Shown: positions 1-12,478, numbered from the stretch's first letter. The stretch: 64,000 nt of DNA from Coix lacryma-jobi var. lacryma-jobi (GCA_009763385.1 CM019823.1:96731104-96795103); one strand, 5' to 3'. Program-made: numbers and translations. The notes: generated from the letters alone by a model not told the origin.

Positions 1-1164
1 GGCGCCATGCGCGGCGGCGGTCCACGGCGGACACGGCGCGACTGGCCCCTGATCCGGCGAACTCAAGGCACGAGAGAGGTCTCCATCTGACCCTAAGCAA
101 CTACAGCGGTGGAGAAGACTAAACCCGGGCTCGGTTTGGGATGGCTTGGCCGGAGATGACCGGTCCACGGTAGGGTCATGGCGGCGGCCATGTCGGGAGC
201 TTGAGGATGGCATCCGCTGTTCCGGCGGCTAGAGAGGGAGAGTGAGGAAACCAACCCTTGCCGGAGAAAGAGGAGGTCAAGGCGGAGAAACTGGCGGGAG
301 GAATCGAACGGTGGTGAGCGGTGGAGCGAGTAATCACTCGCCGAGGTTCGGCGGGCGGCGGCGGAGCTCTGCTCTGATGAAGATGGAGTGGAGTGGAGCG
401 AGGGAGAGAGCGAGCAATGGAATGCTCTTCTGGCTTGCGAGCGCGAGGCGGAGCGAAGGCAAAAGGAACGAAGTGCTAGGTGCATTGCACCTGGCCGGTT
501 CCCGTCGGGGGAGCTCCCGACCGGACGCGGCGGCGCCAGGCGTCGCGCGCCACGCGGCGAGCATGCGCCGAGCGCTGGAGCGACGTGGCGAGTTCGGGCG
601 CAAACCACGGGCGGCGAAGTCGGTGGTTTGGCCGGCCAGCGAGGCGGTCTCGCGGCGGCGAGGCGGTTTCTGCCGGCGCGGAGGGAGCGGCGCGCGCGCG
701 GGGAAGAAGGGAGGGGCTCACAGGCCGGGCCCACTAGGGTTTAAACTAATGAAGTTTGGTTTTAAAACTTGATGCTCTATAACTCCTAAACGAAGCCGAA
801 TTAGGAGAAGGTCCTAAAAGCAAAGTTGCTTAAAATTTTGTAAGGAACAAATCATCTTTAAGGCTCCAGTCCAAATTCTGCTTAGAAAAAGAAATTTAGT
901 GCTAAACCATTTTTCTAATGCAAGAAATCCTAATTTAAAGCTTTTTCTGAGAAAGTGCTTTAAAGAAAAGCTGTTCCTTTCATCAAGATCTACAACTTTG
1001 CTATAAGGCACTTGGTCAGAAATAGAAAGCATAACAAGGTTACACTAGAGACCAATCAAGGACTTAAGCACTACAACAACATATGCACATGAAAAGATGA
1101 GATGCTATGCTCATGCCATGCCAAATTATGCATTTAGGGATTGCTTAACACCTAGGGTGTTACA
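1..1164 (-). repeat. 5' part of a Gypsy (Tekay-like) LTR, minus strand, cut by window edge
   Basis: Read on the minus strand, this stretch begins at 1164 with TGTAACACCCTAGGTG, the usual start of long grass chromovirus LTRs. It then runs through AT-rich DNA containing AAAGTTGTAGA and into a GC-rich core (about 1-740), the same layout as the GyA and GyB LTRs here. It abuts broken pol sequence at 1165, so a minus-strand element (or solo LTR) appears to have inserted into GyA pol and extends left out of the window. ATAGG at 1165-1169 would be the right target duplication, but its partner is not visible. Long reading frames in the GC-rich part are alanine/arginine/proline-rich in several frames and look non-coding. 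Confidence 0.72.
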
Positions 1165-3548
1165 ATAGGAACTTTTGGATAAGGGTTTAATACGACCCAG
1201 TTCGTCACCCTGGGGATGTCCTGCAATCTTTGTGAAAAAGAAGGATAAAACACTGAGAATGTGTGTGGACTATAGACCTCTGAATGCAGTAACCATAAAG
1301 AACAAATACCCCTTACCCCGAATTGACATCTTGTTTGATCAGTTGGCTAAAGCAAAAGTGTTCTCCAAAATTGACTTGAGGTCAGGTTACCATTATATCA
1401 AAATCAGGAAAGAGGACGTGCCAAAAACAACTTTCTCCACTAGGTATGGACTCTATGAGTATCTAGTTATGTCATTTGGATTGACAAATGCACCTGCACA
1501 TTTCATATACCTGATGAATTCGGTCTTTATGCCTTAGTTGGATAAGTTTTTTGTGGTATTCATTGATGATATCTTGGTTTACTCAAAGAATGAGCAAGAT
1601 CATGCAGAGCACTTAAGAGTTGTTTTGACCCGGCTTGGAGAGCATAAGTTATATGCAAAATTCAGCAAGTGTGAGTTTTGGTTAAAAAAGTGCCCTTTCT
1701 TGGACATGTCCTTTCAGAGGAAGAAATTTCTATGGATCCCACCAAAGTACAACAAGTTAAGGATTGGCAAGCACCCACCAATGTACATGAGGTACGCAAC
1801 TTTTTAGGATTGGCCGGATATTACCGTAGGTTTATCCCGGAGTTTTCTAAGATAGGACCCGTTTGACTCAGAAAAACAAGAAGTTTGAATGGACTCCGAA
1901 GTGTGAAGTAGCATTCCGCACTCTTCGGACTTTGTTGACCACCGCACCAGTTTTGGCTCAGCCAAATCTGGAGGAACCTTTTGATGTGTTTTGTGATGCA
2001 TCCAAGGTTGGACTTGGGTGTGTGCTTATGCAAAATGGAAGAGTCATAGCCTATGCATCACGTTAGTTATGGCCGCATGAAGAGAATTACCCGACTCACG
2101 ATTTGGAATTGGGAGCAGTGGTACATGCCTTGAAGATCTGGAGGCACTACCTTATGGGCAATCTTTGTCATGTATATACAGATCATAAAAGTTTGAAGTA
2201 TATTTTCACCCAACCTGAGTTGAATATTTTTTGAGTGGATGAGCAAGGAGTTTTATGGTATAATCAAAGGTTAGTAATACCCAAGGATACAGAGTTAAGA
2301 GATAGGATTTTGAATGAGGCTCACAATTCAAACTTGTCTATTCATCCCAGAAGCAGTAAAATGTATCAGGATCTAAGAACAAGATATTGGTGGCCTAAGA
2401 TGAAGAGGGAAGTTAGAGCCTATTGCTAAGTGTGATACTTGTTGCAGAATTAAGGCTATACATTTGAAACCAGCTGGACTGTTACAACCCTTGTCAATCC
2501 CAGAGTGGAAGTGGGAAGAAATCAGTATGGATTTCATCATGGGATTACCTTTTACTCAAAAAGGATATGATTCCATTTGGGTTATTGTGGATCGATTATC
2601 AAAAGTGGCTCATTTCATACCAGTCAAGACAACGTATCGACCTCATCAGTATGCGAATTTGTACGTTCAGAATATTTTAAGGTTACATGGAATTCCTAAG
2701 AAAATTGTTTCTGACAGAGGACCTCAGCTCATAGCTCATTTTTGGGAACAGTTGCACAAGGAATTGAGAATGAAGTTGGTATGAAGTTTCGCTTACCACC
2801 CTCAAACCTCAGGACAGACAGAAAGAGTGAATCAAATTTTTGAAGATATTCTTATAGCATGTGTGCTTTCTTCTGGAGAATCATGGGAGAAGTGGTTACC
2901 CTTGGCAGAATTTTCCTAAAACAATAGCTATCAAGAGAGTATAAAAATGGCACCATTCGAAGTCTTATACGGATGCAGATGTAGAACGCCAGTAAACTGG
3001 GTTGAATCAGGAGATCGAGGATTCTACGGATTGGGTTATGTAAAAGATGCAGAAGAGATTGTACAGACAGTTCAACAACATATCAAAGCAACACAGTCTT
3101 GACAAAAGAGTTATGCTGACACAAGAAGAAGGCTGTTGGATTTCCAAGTTGGAGATTATGTCTACCTCAAGGTCTCACCCATGAGGAAAGTACAATGATT
3201 TGGAATTAAGAAAAAGTTAGCACCATGATACGTCAGACCATACCAGATCACCGCCAGAAAAGGAGAGGTAGCCTATCAAGTACAGTTACCCCTGGAAATG
3301 AGTGCAATCTTTCCTGTGTTCCATGTATCACAACTTAAGAAATGTCTTCGAGTGCCAGAAAAGGAAGAAGTTCGAATTCCAGACATCGCAATCCGATCAG
3401 ATCTGGAGTATTACGAACAACTAGAAGAAATAATTGACACCAGGACCCGAGTAACTCACAACCGAGAGGTCAAGTCTGACAAAATTCTCTGGAGCAACCA
3501 AGGTCCTATCGATGCTACCTGGGAAACCGAGGAATACCTACGCGTAAA
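1165..3548 (+). pseudogene. GyA pol remnant: RT, RNase H, integrase, chromodomain
   Basis: This is degenerate pol of a Tekay-like Ty3/Gypsy chromovirus, whose product would copy and integrate the element. Reverse transcriptase starts mid-domain at the left junction. It shows the CVDYRPLN and KIDLRSGYH motifs and the catalytic FIDDIL around 1559-1576. RNase H is seen to about 2228 (the DATWETEE chromodomain is much further on), and then roughly 330 bp are missing relative to GyB. Integrase follows, with its zinc-binding region near 2430-2460 and the D, D and E catalytic segments near 2530, 2710 and 2830. The chromodomain lies near 3400-3545. Many stops (for example 1535, 2782, 2917, 3100) and frameshifts (near 1690, 1855, 2425) rule out function. 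The frame continues after the 3549-5406 insertion. Confidence 0.9.
3544..3548. repeat. Left target-site duplication GTAAA
   Basis: GTAAA here matches 5407-5411 exactly and brackets the 3549-5406 insertion. Five bases is the usual duplication length for Gypsy integrase. Confidence 0.85.
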
Positions 3549-5406
3549 TGTTGACCTCTCTTAGCATCACTTCAGATAATGGCACTAGAAATGCAGGTAG
3601 ACAAATCTAACAACATTACCTTTAACGCTAGGCTGTCACCACTAGCAGCGACACTAGAGACGTGGATGGTATTTATGATCTTGCCCTTATAAAATATGAA
3701 ATGAGATTATCTGCAAGCGCACAGATAAAATACATCCGCTGTAGCATTTCACCAAGGAGAGTTTCCTAGGTATCGTTATTTATAACAGAGCATATCATGA
3801 GTTAACTAGTAGGAGATAAACATCTATAACTATGACACACACACATGTATGATTATGAAAAGAGTTCCACTAGATCTATACTCAACACAAGAATCAATCA
3901 TAAATGATAAATAAGATAAATGTAATAGAACAGAGTAAACCATAAAAAGAGTTCCAATAGAGCAAGGTCAGATCATAGCCAAATCTAGAAAGAGACATAT
4001 TAACTTCCTAATGTGGTTCTAACTATAGGTCATAGACTACATCAATTAGTGGAATTATGTCTAGCAATCATGGTTAGAATAACTCTATAAGAGTCACCCT
4101 CGTGATCTACCACTTGCTGGCTCGGAATATAGGGTGCATTCGCATGTAAACAACGTATAAGCACCATTCTTACACAATGTTGACCACTCACCCCGCGATC
4201 GATAGAATGAGCGCTATACGAACAAGAGCATAAACATAGAGATACCCTAGCTATGCTAGACATATAATCAAAGTAGACAATGAACATTATAATTATGAAC
4301 ACGAAATAGTAACAAGTCATGACATGTATCAACTACAACACAAACTAGAAGATGAATAAGAACTAGATGAACAATTAGAAGTAGATTAGAACACATAGAT
4401 GAACTAGAGAGATAATTAGAACTAGATTAGAACACAAAGATAAACTAGAGAGATTAGAAGATGAACTATAACACAATTAGAACACAAGATAATGAGCTAT
4501 AAGACAATTAGACAATTAGAAGAACAAAGTTGATACAAGAGAGAAGACAAGGCTAATTACCTAGCTTCTCTTGACTAGATCCAGAATCTGAGCTTTCTCG
4601 ACTCTTCTAATTCTATTCTAGCTACGCCCTTGGATGGTGGAGCTCCTAGTTGTCTAGGCTACCTCTAATCTAATTGATTGATCCATGCTATGAGATATGA
4701 TTGGATCTATGATGCCAGGGGTCTGGGGTTTCTTATATAGCCCGGTGGGATGAACCGCAGCCCTCGGATCAAACCGACGTTGAACTACGGCCAAGATACA
4801 AAGTAGAGGTCGGTTAGGTCACGCCGCACGAAGGAGGGCTGGATGCCAAGTGGGCCCAGGCCGGCTGGCCTAGGGTTGAGGCCGGCCGGCCTCCCCCTGC
4901 CACCGCCTGCCTCGTCCTTCGATCAGGAGTCTCTTGGTACCTTCCTTATTCGTCTTGAGTCCTTGTTCGGTTGGATTGCACAACGAGTCATGGCATGGAT
5001 GGATTCCTTGTCGTCTTCTTCCTGTCTGGTCCCTGGATATTTTGGTATTCTGTAGCTATTGGAATCTTGTCTGATACACCCCTGATCTTTGTATGGATAA
5101 GGCTTCTAGAGGGTTCCAGAGTCTTCCTGGTCATATTCATCAAGGACTCTCGCTCCGGGGCTCTAAATACGGCAAGTGGTATGTCCGTTGCGATCGTCTC
5201 GACAAGCTCATCACAATGGTATGCTCTGATTCTTCACTTGAAATACTTTCTTATGATGAAATATTGAATATCCTGCAAAACAAGTGAGAACTACACAACT
5301 TGTGGAACTCGTTAGAATCAAACCCTTTAGCTACACTCTTTGGATCATTGCGGGTCATTTATGAGGTTAGTTAACGGTTTAAAATAAGAGTTATCTACCG
5401 TGAACA
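3549..5406 (-). mobile_element. Collapsed Gypsy element (LTR plus primer-site scar) inside GyA pol
   Basis: The insert starts TGTTGACC and ends GTGAACA on the plus strand, is 1858 bp long and is flanked by perfect GTAAA copies. Removing it and one repeat rejoins the GyA pol frame, which then runs open to a stop at 5485-5487. On the minus strand its beginning resembles the E LTR start, and a TATA box lies at about 4731-4738 (minus strand). Near its far end (about 3571-3595) the minus strand reads like a decayed copy of the GyD primer-binding segment, followed by about 20 bp and GTCAACA. It therefore looks like a 5' LTR, primer site and the last bases of a 3' LTR, not a clean solo LTR. No coding sequence is recognisable. 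Confidence 0.8.
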
Positions 5407-5411
5407 GTAAA
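5407..5411. repeat. Right target-site duplication GTAAA
   Basis: Exact partner of 3544-3548. It marks the right edge of the insertion in GyA pol. Confidence 0.85.
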
Positions 5412-5487
5412 TTATCCCTATTTTTATAATAAACAACACGTAACACAAATCTCGAGACGAGATTTATTTAAGGGGGAGGGGTTGTGA
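5412..5487 (+). pseudogene. C-terminal end of GyA pol, displaced by insertion
   Basis: After the inserted element is discounted, the chromodomain reading frame continues without a stop from 5412 through the polypurine tract to TGA at 5485-5487, just inside the 3' LTR. The reading contains an isoleucine-serine-arginine-arginine-aspartate segment encoded just before the tract. That arrangement is what I expect at the end of Tekay-type pol. It is part of the decayed gene at 1165-3548. Confidence 0.7.
5468..5482 (+). other. GyA polypurine tract
   Basis: A purine-rich run (TTTAAGGGGGAGGGG) lies immediately before the TGTGACACC LTR start. It is the expected primer for plus-strand DNA synthesis. 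GyB has the matching tract at 42361-42376. Confidence 0.85.
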
Positions 5488-8400
5488 CACCCTGGTGTCA
5501 AGCACTGCATTAGGGACAACATTAGCCACTAATGAGCATGAGCATTGCATCATCACATGTTGCATTAAACTGTTTAATTCCCTCTTGTTTATTAATTTTG
5601 AATTAAGGTTCTATAGGACTTGCCTGTTTAATTGGAGTACTGTCTTGGCAAATAATTTTATAAAATAGAGAATAATAAGTATAACACTTTTCATGTTGAA
5701 ACTTTGTCCTAATTAAGTGTAGATTAATAATTAAAAATGTAAAAGCAAAAATGATTTTTAGTCCTAATATCAGCTTTAATTTTGTACATGCTTGCGAAAT
5801 GACTTTCAGAAATTATGCCCTATATGAAAGTTGTAGAGAAAGTTATTTTTAGCAACTTTTATTTTTGGGCCAAACCCTAGTTTGGAGTTTTTGAAACTGT
5901 TTTGAAATAAACAAAGTTTGAAAAAGGAAATTCAAAAAAGAAAAGGGGTTTATTTTTTTCGGCGTAACCCTTTCGGCCCATCTTGCCTTTCAGGCCCAAG
6001 GCCACCAGGCCGCACCCGCGCGCTCCCGCCCGCGCCCGCGCCGGTCGCCGCCGACCGCGCCGCGCCGCCCGCCGGCGAGTCTGCCGCGTGGCTGCCGCGC
6101 GCACCGGCAGGATCTTCTCCGCCCTATCCTCGCCCGATCTTGCCCGTCGCCTGCATGCCCCGATCTCGCTTGCCCACTCCGTGCCCGCCTCGCCTGCTGC
6201 ACCCCTGCCCACCGCCCGTGCTCGCCACTCGCCGTCGCCACCGCGGGCCCCCACAACGACCGACCGTTCCACTCGGTCGAAGGCAAAACCGACACCAGTG
6301 CTGCTCTCTCCTCGTCACACGCCATTCGCTCGTGCACACATTCGCCATTCCACCTCTCCACCCTCGCCTGTTCTCGCTCCCCCTCCTCCGCACCCGAGCG
6401 CTCAAACTCGCCGTGTTCGGCACCGCCCGCGCTACCCACGTTCCACCTCTCACAAGTCCACCACCGGCCGATTAGCTCCGACCGACACTCCGCCATCATC
6501 GTGCACACGACGTGCACCCGCTAGAAGCGCCAAAGAAGCCTTGCCCTCGCCGGAACACGACGAGTCCCGCCACGGTCGCCATTGTCGCCATGCGGAACTC
6601 GAGCCCGTTCCGCCTTACCCGAGCCTCCTCCGCCTTCCTCCTTCCTTGACGCACTTCACCGCATGAAAGCAAGGTGAAAACGCTCGTTTGTCTTAACGCT
6701 ACCGCTCCCTAGCTTCCCCTCTCCCACGGTCGAGCGCCATCGCCCACCGCCGTGGCACACACACGAGGCCGAGGTTCTCCAAAGCTCCATCGGCTAAACT
6801 ATTACCCTAGCTACTTCCCTAAGCTTCACTGGTCACAGTGCACTCACTAATTTAGCCGGCGACCATCGGAAACGGTCTAGCCGTGCTCCACACCACCGAC
6901 GTCCGCCGTTGCTCATCGCCGGCGAGCTCTGGCCGTGCTCTAGCCATACCATCACCACCATCGGTTTCTCCTTGTCAAGACGAACTCGTCCATGCCACCC
7001 TCACCGTCGGTGACCTCGCCGTCGGCAAGATATTGCCAGTCAAACCGCCTCCCCTATTTCCCTGTCGCTGACATGTGGGCCCCATTGAGTGTTAGGTCCC
7101 GTGTGTCAGACACCCATCAGTTTATGGACCGAGCCCACAAAGCCGAGCGTCGGGAGATTTAAATGTTTCTCTTTTTCTTTATTCTTTCAAAAATACTTGT
7201 TTATTTTGTAGAGCATGTTTTAATGATCCAAATGAAGTGCTATAAGTTCTGATTAATTTGTTCTTGAGTAAAGCTATATGGGGAAAATAGGAAAGTAATT
7301 TTGGGTAAAGTTTATTACACTGTTTTTATTTATTTCAGTTTATGTGTAATATGTCAAATAAATGAGTTGTTGTATTTTTCTAGTCAAATAAAAATAATTT
7401 GTGTATGCTCCTTGTCATGTGTAGAAGCTAGGAAAATTATATGAGTATGTTTCTATAAGAAAAGTGTCTGTTTATGTTTAAATGTCTTTTTAGCTATTTT
7501 CTTAGAATATTTCTTGTGACAAATATATGCAGAAATAAATTATGAGAAAGTTTGTGTAGTCTCTGTGTATCTTAACGAAGCTAAGAAAAATATTGGATGT
7601 GGTCAGTTGCATCGAAGAAAAGAAACTTGTAGTACAACAATGATTTTCTGTGTTTTCCTTAAGAAATTCATGTAGAAAATAATATGACAGTGTTGATCAT
7701 GTAACTTTCTGGATAAATATAAAATATTGTTTAGAATCTGGAAAAAATATAAAAATGAATGTTACACCCTTTTCCAGTAGGGTTATAGTTCAAAGGTTTG
7801 AATCTGAATAAAACTTTGGAAATTTGTGTAGAGTAATATATGCACGCTCTAGCAGTTATTTTTCTAGAGTAGTGTTGTTTTAGGTAGAAAAATCCAGGAA
7901 AAATATGAAATTTGTTGTTTGACACTTTCCAGAAGAAAAGTTCGAAGCACCTTTTTGGCTGTTTATTTATTCTTTTTATATCTATTGTTTAGTATTTTAT
8001 TTTATGCTGAAATTTTTACAATGAAGTCTAGTAAGTGCACATTAGCTCCTGTAATTTTTGTAGATTTTTCTGAGTACAGGAAACAATACTTTATGTACAA
8101 ACTATGGTGATCCAGGAGACCAACCCAGTAAAATAATAAATAGGATTGAAATAATAATTGTATAATTATAGTAAAATAAATATTTTCTCCAATGTTAAAA
8201 GTTGTTCAACAAGTTGGGTTTGTTGGTTTGCACAAGATAATTTTAAGCACATACCATCATAATGCACCAATGCATTATTTATTTATTATCGCTCGCATTG
8301 TACCTAGGATCGATAGCTCAGGAGACCAACCCAGAGCCAGAAGCAAGCGAGGAGCTAGAGATCTAGGAGGTGCCGCAGTGTGAAGAAGCCGAACCAGCCG

Positions 8401-9931
8401 ACCTCGACACTAACCTGCCTGAGTGCCCCGCTCATGAGGCCTCAATCTTCTCCCGAGGCGAGCCCTGGAGCATTTTAAGTCTCCCAGCTTTTATAATGAA
8501 TTTACTTGAGTGTTTTATATTGTGATGCATTAGGTATAGGAGTTGATTGAATCCTATTTGATGCATTGTCCATTCCTTGATTATTGTTTACACCTACCTT
8601 ATTATCCTGTTATTATTTAAAAGTAGAACTGCCTAGGCTGCTTAATAAAGTAGTAAATAGAGGATGTTCCCGTAATAGTCCTGGTAGGTAATTAGAGGGT
8701 CACAGTTGGCTATATTTGCTATCCTGGAAAAGAACCTGAGTAGTAATGAAATACGGTTAACTGGAAGGCAAGGCACAAGTTTGGAAACATGGGGCAGCTC
8801 GTCCGTTGGATCGTGTAGCTTAGTATCTATGATGGCCCTCGTTCATTTTTGAAAGCACCCTTTTACTTAGGTGTCGGTGATGTATTCCCGACCCCGAAGC
8901 CGGTTAGACGTTGTTCGGGCCGGATTCAACCTAAGTCGTGCCCTCTAGTATGGAAACGCGATCTGCCTCAGAATGGCCACCGCCAGGTTCCAATTGGGCG
9001 GTCCGTGCTTGAACCACGATAGTATCGAGCGATGACCCAATGCATGGACCCGACAGGGAAAGTGTGGGTTTGTATTAAAGGTTTCTCGCCAGTTGGTTTG
9101 CAATCCAATTCGAGTCGCTGTCTCCCCCGGTCAGGGGAAACTATATCGAGCTTCATCACGATACAACTCCATGTGATGATTTAAGGTTCAACTAAAATGT
9201 GAATAAGCAACCTGATGTTGTATTATATTATTGCTTGTTAGATTCAAGTGAGTGTTATAGTTTAGGTGCAAACTTACATTAAAGGATAGGCTAAAAGAAG
9301 ATTGCTCCTTCATTAATTAAACATTACTTATCTTAACATGAGCTCTTTCCGTAACTAAAATTCCCAGCTCCACCCAGAAAGCCTTGCATATCCTTGGTGT
9401 CATTATTTTCAGTTAGACGGGTAAGTCTAGCTGAGTACATTCCTGTACTGAGGGTTTATCCCGTTGTTGCAGATGGCCAGGTGTACTTCGGCTATTGTAA
9501 GCACTGCCTCTACCCCGTGGTGGGTGATGAGGATTAGGCCCAAGGCAGGGTCGTCTGAAAGCTTCTCTTTTGCTTTTGCTGGACCGAGATTGATCATGGC
9601 ATTATATGTTTGAAAAAGAGAAGTGAGTTATCAAACAATGTTTTATTCGGACCACATATCTGGTGGTCGTATTTTGAGACTTATTTATGCTTCCGCGAAT
9701 TGAATGTAATAACTTTGAGTCTTCGCACTCTGATTTTAATTTCAATGTCGAACTGTTGTATCCTTGTGAATATGGTACTTGAACAAAGCGATCCTGGTAA
9801 GTTGTAAAGTTGTTTGAAATCCTTCGAGATTTCCGGACTACCAGAGTTATATGAGTTCAAGTATGGGTCAGAGCCAGTTAATTCGGCTAAGACGGTACTT
9901 GAGCTTTTATAATTTGGATGGTTCCGCCACA
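5483..9931 (+). repeat. GyA 3' LTR (about 4.45 kb)
   Basis: The LTR starts TGTGACACC directly after the polypurine tract and ends CCGCCACA at 9931, where sequence changes abruptly to a GyD LTR. Layout follows the GyB LTR: an AT-rich head containing AAAGTTGTAGAG near 5828, a GC-rich core (about 5990-7080), a long AT-rich stretch (7140-8320), and a tail with GTTGTTGCAGATGG near 9463 that mirrors the GyB tail. Proline/arginine-rich frames in the core (about 5918-6666) overlap on both strands and look like composition artefacts. The 5' LTR is not in the window, so age and target duplication cannot be judged. Confidence 0.85.
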
Positions 9932-10895
9932 GCGTTTACGCTAAAGGCCACTATCTAGCGGCGATCAGGACTTCCACCGTCTTACTAGAGCACCCACCCG
10001 AGGGTGAACGATTGGTCCAGCAAACTAAGTTAGCGATAAGCTAGAACACGATAAGAACTTGAAACTAAAGTTGAACACGAACCTTTATACTTCAAGAAGT
10101 ATGCAAGATCGTAGAGGTAGAAGCGGAGTCATACCGGCGATCCCGGTGTTCCTTGCGCGGAGGTAGCTGACAATTCTCGTACCTCTCTAACTCGCACTCA
10201 CTCGTTCCCTATTCTAGTTAGCTACTAGAGCTAAGAAATATGAGGCACTACTCCTTCCATGGATCCCTCTTGAGATATGTGTTATTGAGCACTTCGCTCG
10301 TTTGTGAGGAGGGTGGAGGCCTTATTTTATAGGTGGAGGTGCCTTAGGGAAGTGGAGGACCTCTTCTCTCCACATGGAAAGTACAAACTGACCTCCAAAC
10401 GACCTTCTAGGGTGCATTGAACCTGGACACCTTGATAACCGACATGAGATAGGCGGTGGCTGGCTTGTGTTCAAATTTGAACACATTTGGCGCCGGTGGT
10501 GGTGCGGCCGCACCAGGGGTGCGGGCGCACCCCTGCTGGCCTGCCTCGCCACAGCCTTTCTCTGGTGGTCTTAGGAGTTGATGTGGGCCATGTCCATTGA
10601 GGTTTCCAAATCCAGTTTGTTCTTGTGATGGGCTTTGAGCTCTATTTCTCCCATTTGGATGGGCCGGAAGTGCTGGGTATTGGGCCTATTCCCTTTGGGC
10701 TCATATCGGGTGCATTTACGTGCCATATGTTGTATATGTTGGAGCCTGTTTGAAGTCGTTTACATGAATGCCCTCCTGCAATTGACCAAACACCAAAACT
10801 TGTGGAAATAGTTAGTTGTAAGCCTATGCTATGTTTTGATGTTGGTTTTATCCGAGTCTTGGTGGTTATAAAGTACGTGTTAAGGACCGCCAACA
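9932..10895 (-). repeat. Partial GyD 3' LTR, minus strand (copy D1)
   Basis: Reverse complement of this stretch begins TGTTGGCGGTCCTTAAC at 10895. It aligns by eye with the plus-strand GyD LTR at 13327-14290, for example sharing ACAAGTTTTGGTGTTTGGTC. Roughly the last 400 bp are missing because the GyA LTR abuts at 9932, so GyA seems to have landed in or replaced that end. A TATA-like element (CTATAAAAT on the minus strand) lies near 10324-10333, the same place as in the plus copy. Identity between the two copies looks like about 80-85 percent over the first 150 bp. Confidence 0.82.
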
Positions 10896-10912
10896 AACTC
10901 CCCCACACTTAA
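10896..10912 (-). other. GyD copy D1 polypurine tract
   Basis: On the minus strand TAAGTGTGGGGGAGTT directly precedes the LTR start. It follows a CTCGAGGACGAGCAAAG segment common upstream of this tract in grass Gypsy elements. It shows that 9932-10895 is a 3' LTR. Confidence 0.8.
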
Positions 10913-11349
10913 CTCTTTGCTCGTCCTCGAGTAAAGCTTTAGAGATAAAAGTAAAAACGAGCATAACATTCCTGGGATATACAGCTATTATAAAGATCAT
11001 TCCAAAACATTCCTTACACAGGTGGGATATGTGGCAGTGTCTAACATGTTTCCTTGGGATGTTGAAAAGTGGAATAGCTCTTGAAGTAAAGTCATCTTCC
11101 CTGATTCACATCTTAGCAACTTGGAGGTTTTAAAAGTTTTATTAAAAAAAGCATAGTTCACTTTTATACTCCTCAAATGATGCTCTTGGATCACTCGATG
11201 GTGTATGATTCCTTACCAAGGCATAACAGAGTTTTGCCTTCTTTTGAACTAGTATAAATCGTTGTTCTTGTGTTCTCATCGAGTCCTGTGAACGTCGATC
11301 CCCACCAAACAAATCGTCTCTAGTAATCTCGTGGCGAGTTGCCAATTAA
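10913..11349 (-). mobile_element. Internal 3' region of GyD copy D1, non-coding
   Basis: This stretch lies upstream of the D1 polypurine tract on the minus strand. It holds a 67-codon open frame (11142-11345, minus) but no residue pattern I recognise from gag, pol or env. It is AT-rich and probably the 3' untranslated part of the element. The boundary with the next LTR near 11340-11355 is approximate. Confidence 0.5.
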
Positions 11350-12478
11350 CAAACACCGACCCCAGGATTTGTGTTAAGTGTGATATGGATCAGGAGAACA
11401 TGTATGTACTGGTCTGCCAGCAACCACCATGCCAATTTAGACTCCTACATCCCAAACGAACAGGGGGAATGCCAAGGACGGACATGGCTGTCACCACCTG
11501 CTGCCATCCCCTCACTGAAGCAAGGGCCAAGCAGACACCTGCCTCTTCATACCCAGACACCTCGCCTACATATGTAGAGTCTACCCAATCCACCCCGGGA
11601 CTCCGACCCTATGGATCGACAAGTTATGAATTGGGCACACCTTGCGGTGCGATGAACCACCACATCCAGCTTAACTCTAGTCTTAATTATTTAAATTGTA
11701 TTTATTAGGCACAATGTTAGTGATGATACTCTCTTGATACTTAAACTATACTCTAGTTCATATATCAAGATTATAACATCACAACTATACTCTAGTCATC
11801 AACATGACTATAATTAGATAATGAGAGAATGAACTTGGAAGAACTCGTAATTCTATTAATACCCCCAAAGTGGTCTTCTCCCAAGGAGTCAAGCCCTCCA
11901 AGGTAGCTTTGCCTTGCTCTTCTACTAAAAATAAAGTAAAAACTACAACTAATGAAGTGGAAGTGGAGATTGCTCAAGTGTTGTGTGTTTTGTGTGGATG
12001 GAGGTGTAGCTCCCTTCTTATAGAGGTGAGTAAGGCAATAAGTGTCCACAAGTTGCGCTTGAACACTCGTTGCACTGACTCCACGCGCTCGCATGCAACC
12101 GCCAATGTGAGGCGGTGCCATTTGGGGCCAGCCAGGGGCCGGCTGGCCCATGGGACCGGTCGGTCCCTGGCTGGGCCTCCTAGCCACCGCCTCTGCCAAG
12201 TGGGCTCTAGGGGCCACCTGATGAATGCCTTGGCATGTGGGTCTTCGTTGGAACTAGTTTGCTTTACATCTTTGTTTGTTTGGTTTCACAAATGTGCGTC
12301 GGAAAGCGCCTTTTGGGTATGTCTTCATGTATTTGTGTATGTGTCCTATAAAAATATAATTCTCCAAATACATGTGGAAATATGTCAGAAGTAAATGCAT
12401 ATGCGATGTTTGTTTGCCAAATTCCCCAATATTTGATAGTAATTGACGGTCGGATTTCCGAGTTAATGACCGTCAACA
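11350..12478 (-). repeat. Truncated Gypsy-type LTR, minus strand
   Basis: Read on the minus strand it starts TGTTGACGGTCATTAAC at 12478, an LTR start related to those of E and GyD. A TATA-like CTATAAG is near 12014-12022. The far part carries GGTGGTGACAGCCATGTCC near 11480, which also occurs in the GyD LTR tail (14360). No clean LTR end, primer site or target duplication was found at the left, so the LTR is truncated near 11350. A 125-codon plus-strand frame at 11331-11708 is not convincing as a gene. Confidence 0.6.

Noticed and set aside
93..772. Overlapping reading frames of up to 213 codons on both strands
   Set aside because: All frames are Ala/Arg/Pro/Gly/Ser-rich, overlap each other on both strands, and lie in the GC-rich core of an LTR. 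The GyA and GyB LTRs have similar frames in the same place with unrelated sequence.
5918..6666. Proline/arginine-rich frames of 185 and 227 codons
   Set aside because: GC-rich LTR core of GyA; both strands and all frames are open because stop codons are rare in this composition. No domain or start context supports a gene.
11331..11708. 125-codon plus-strand frame with several cysteines
   Set aside because: It crosses the likely boundary between two minus-strand LTR fragments and has no recognisable domain; overlapping frames are similar in quality.
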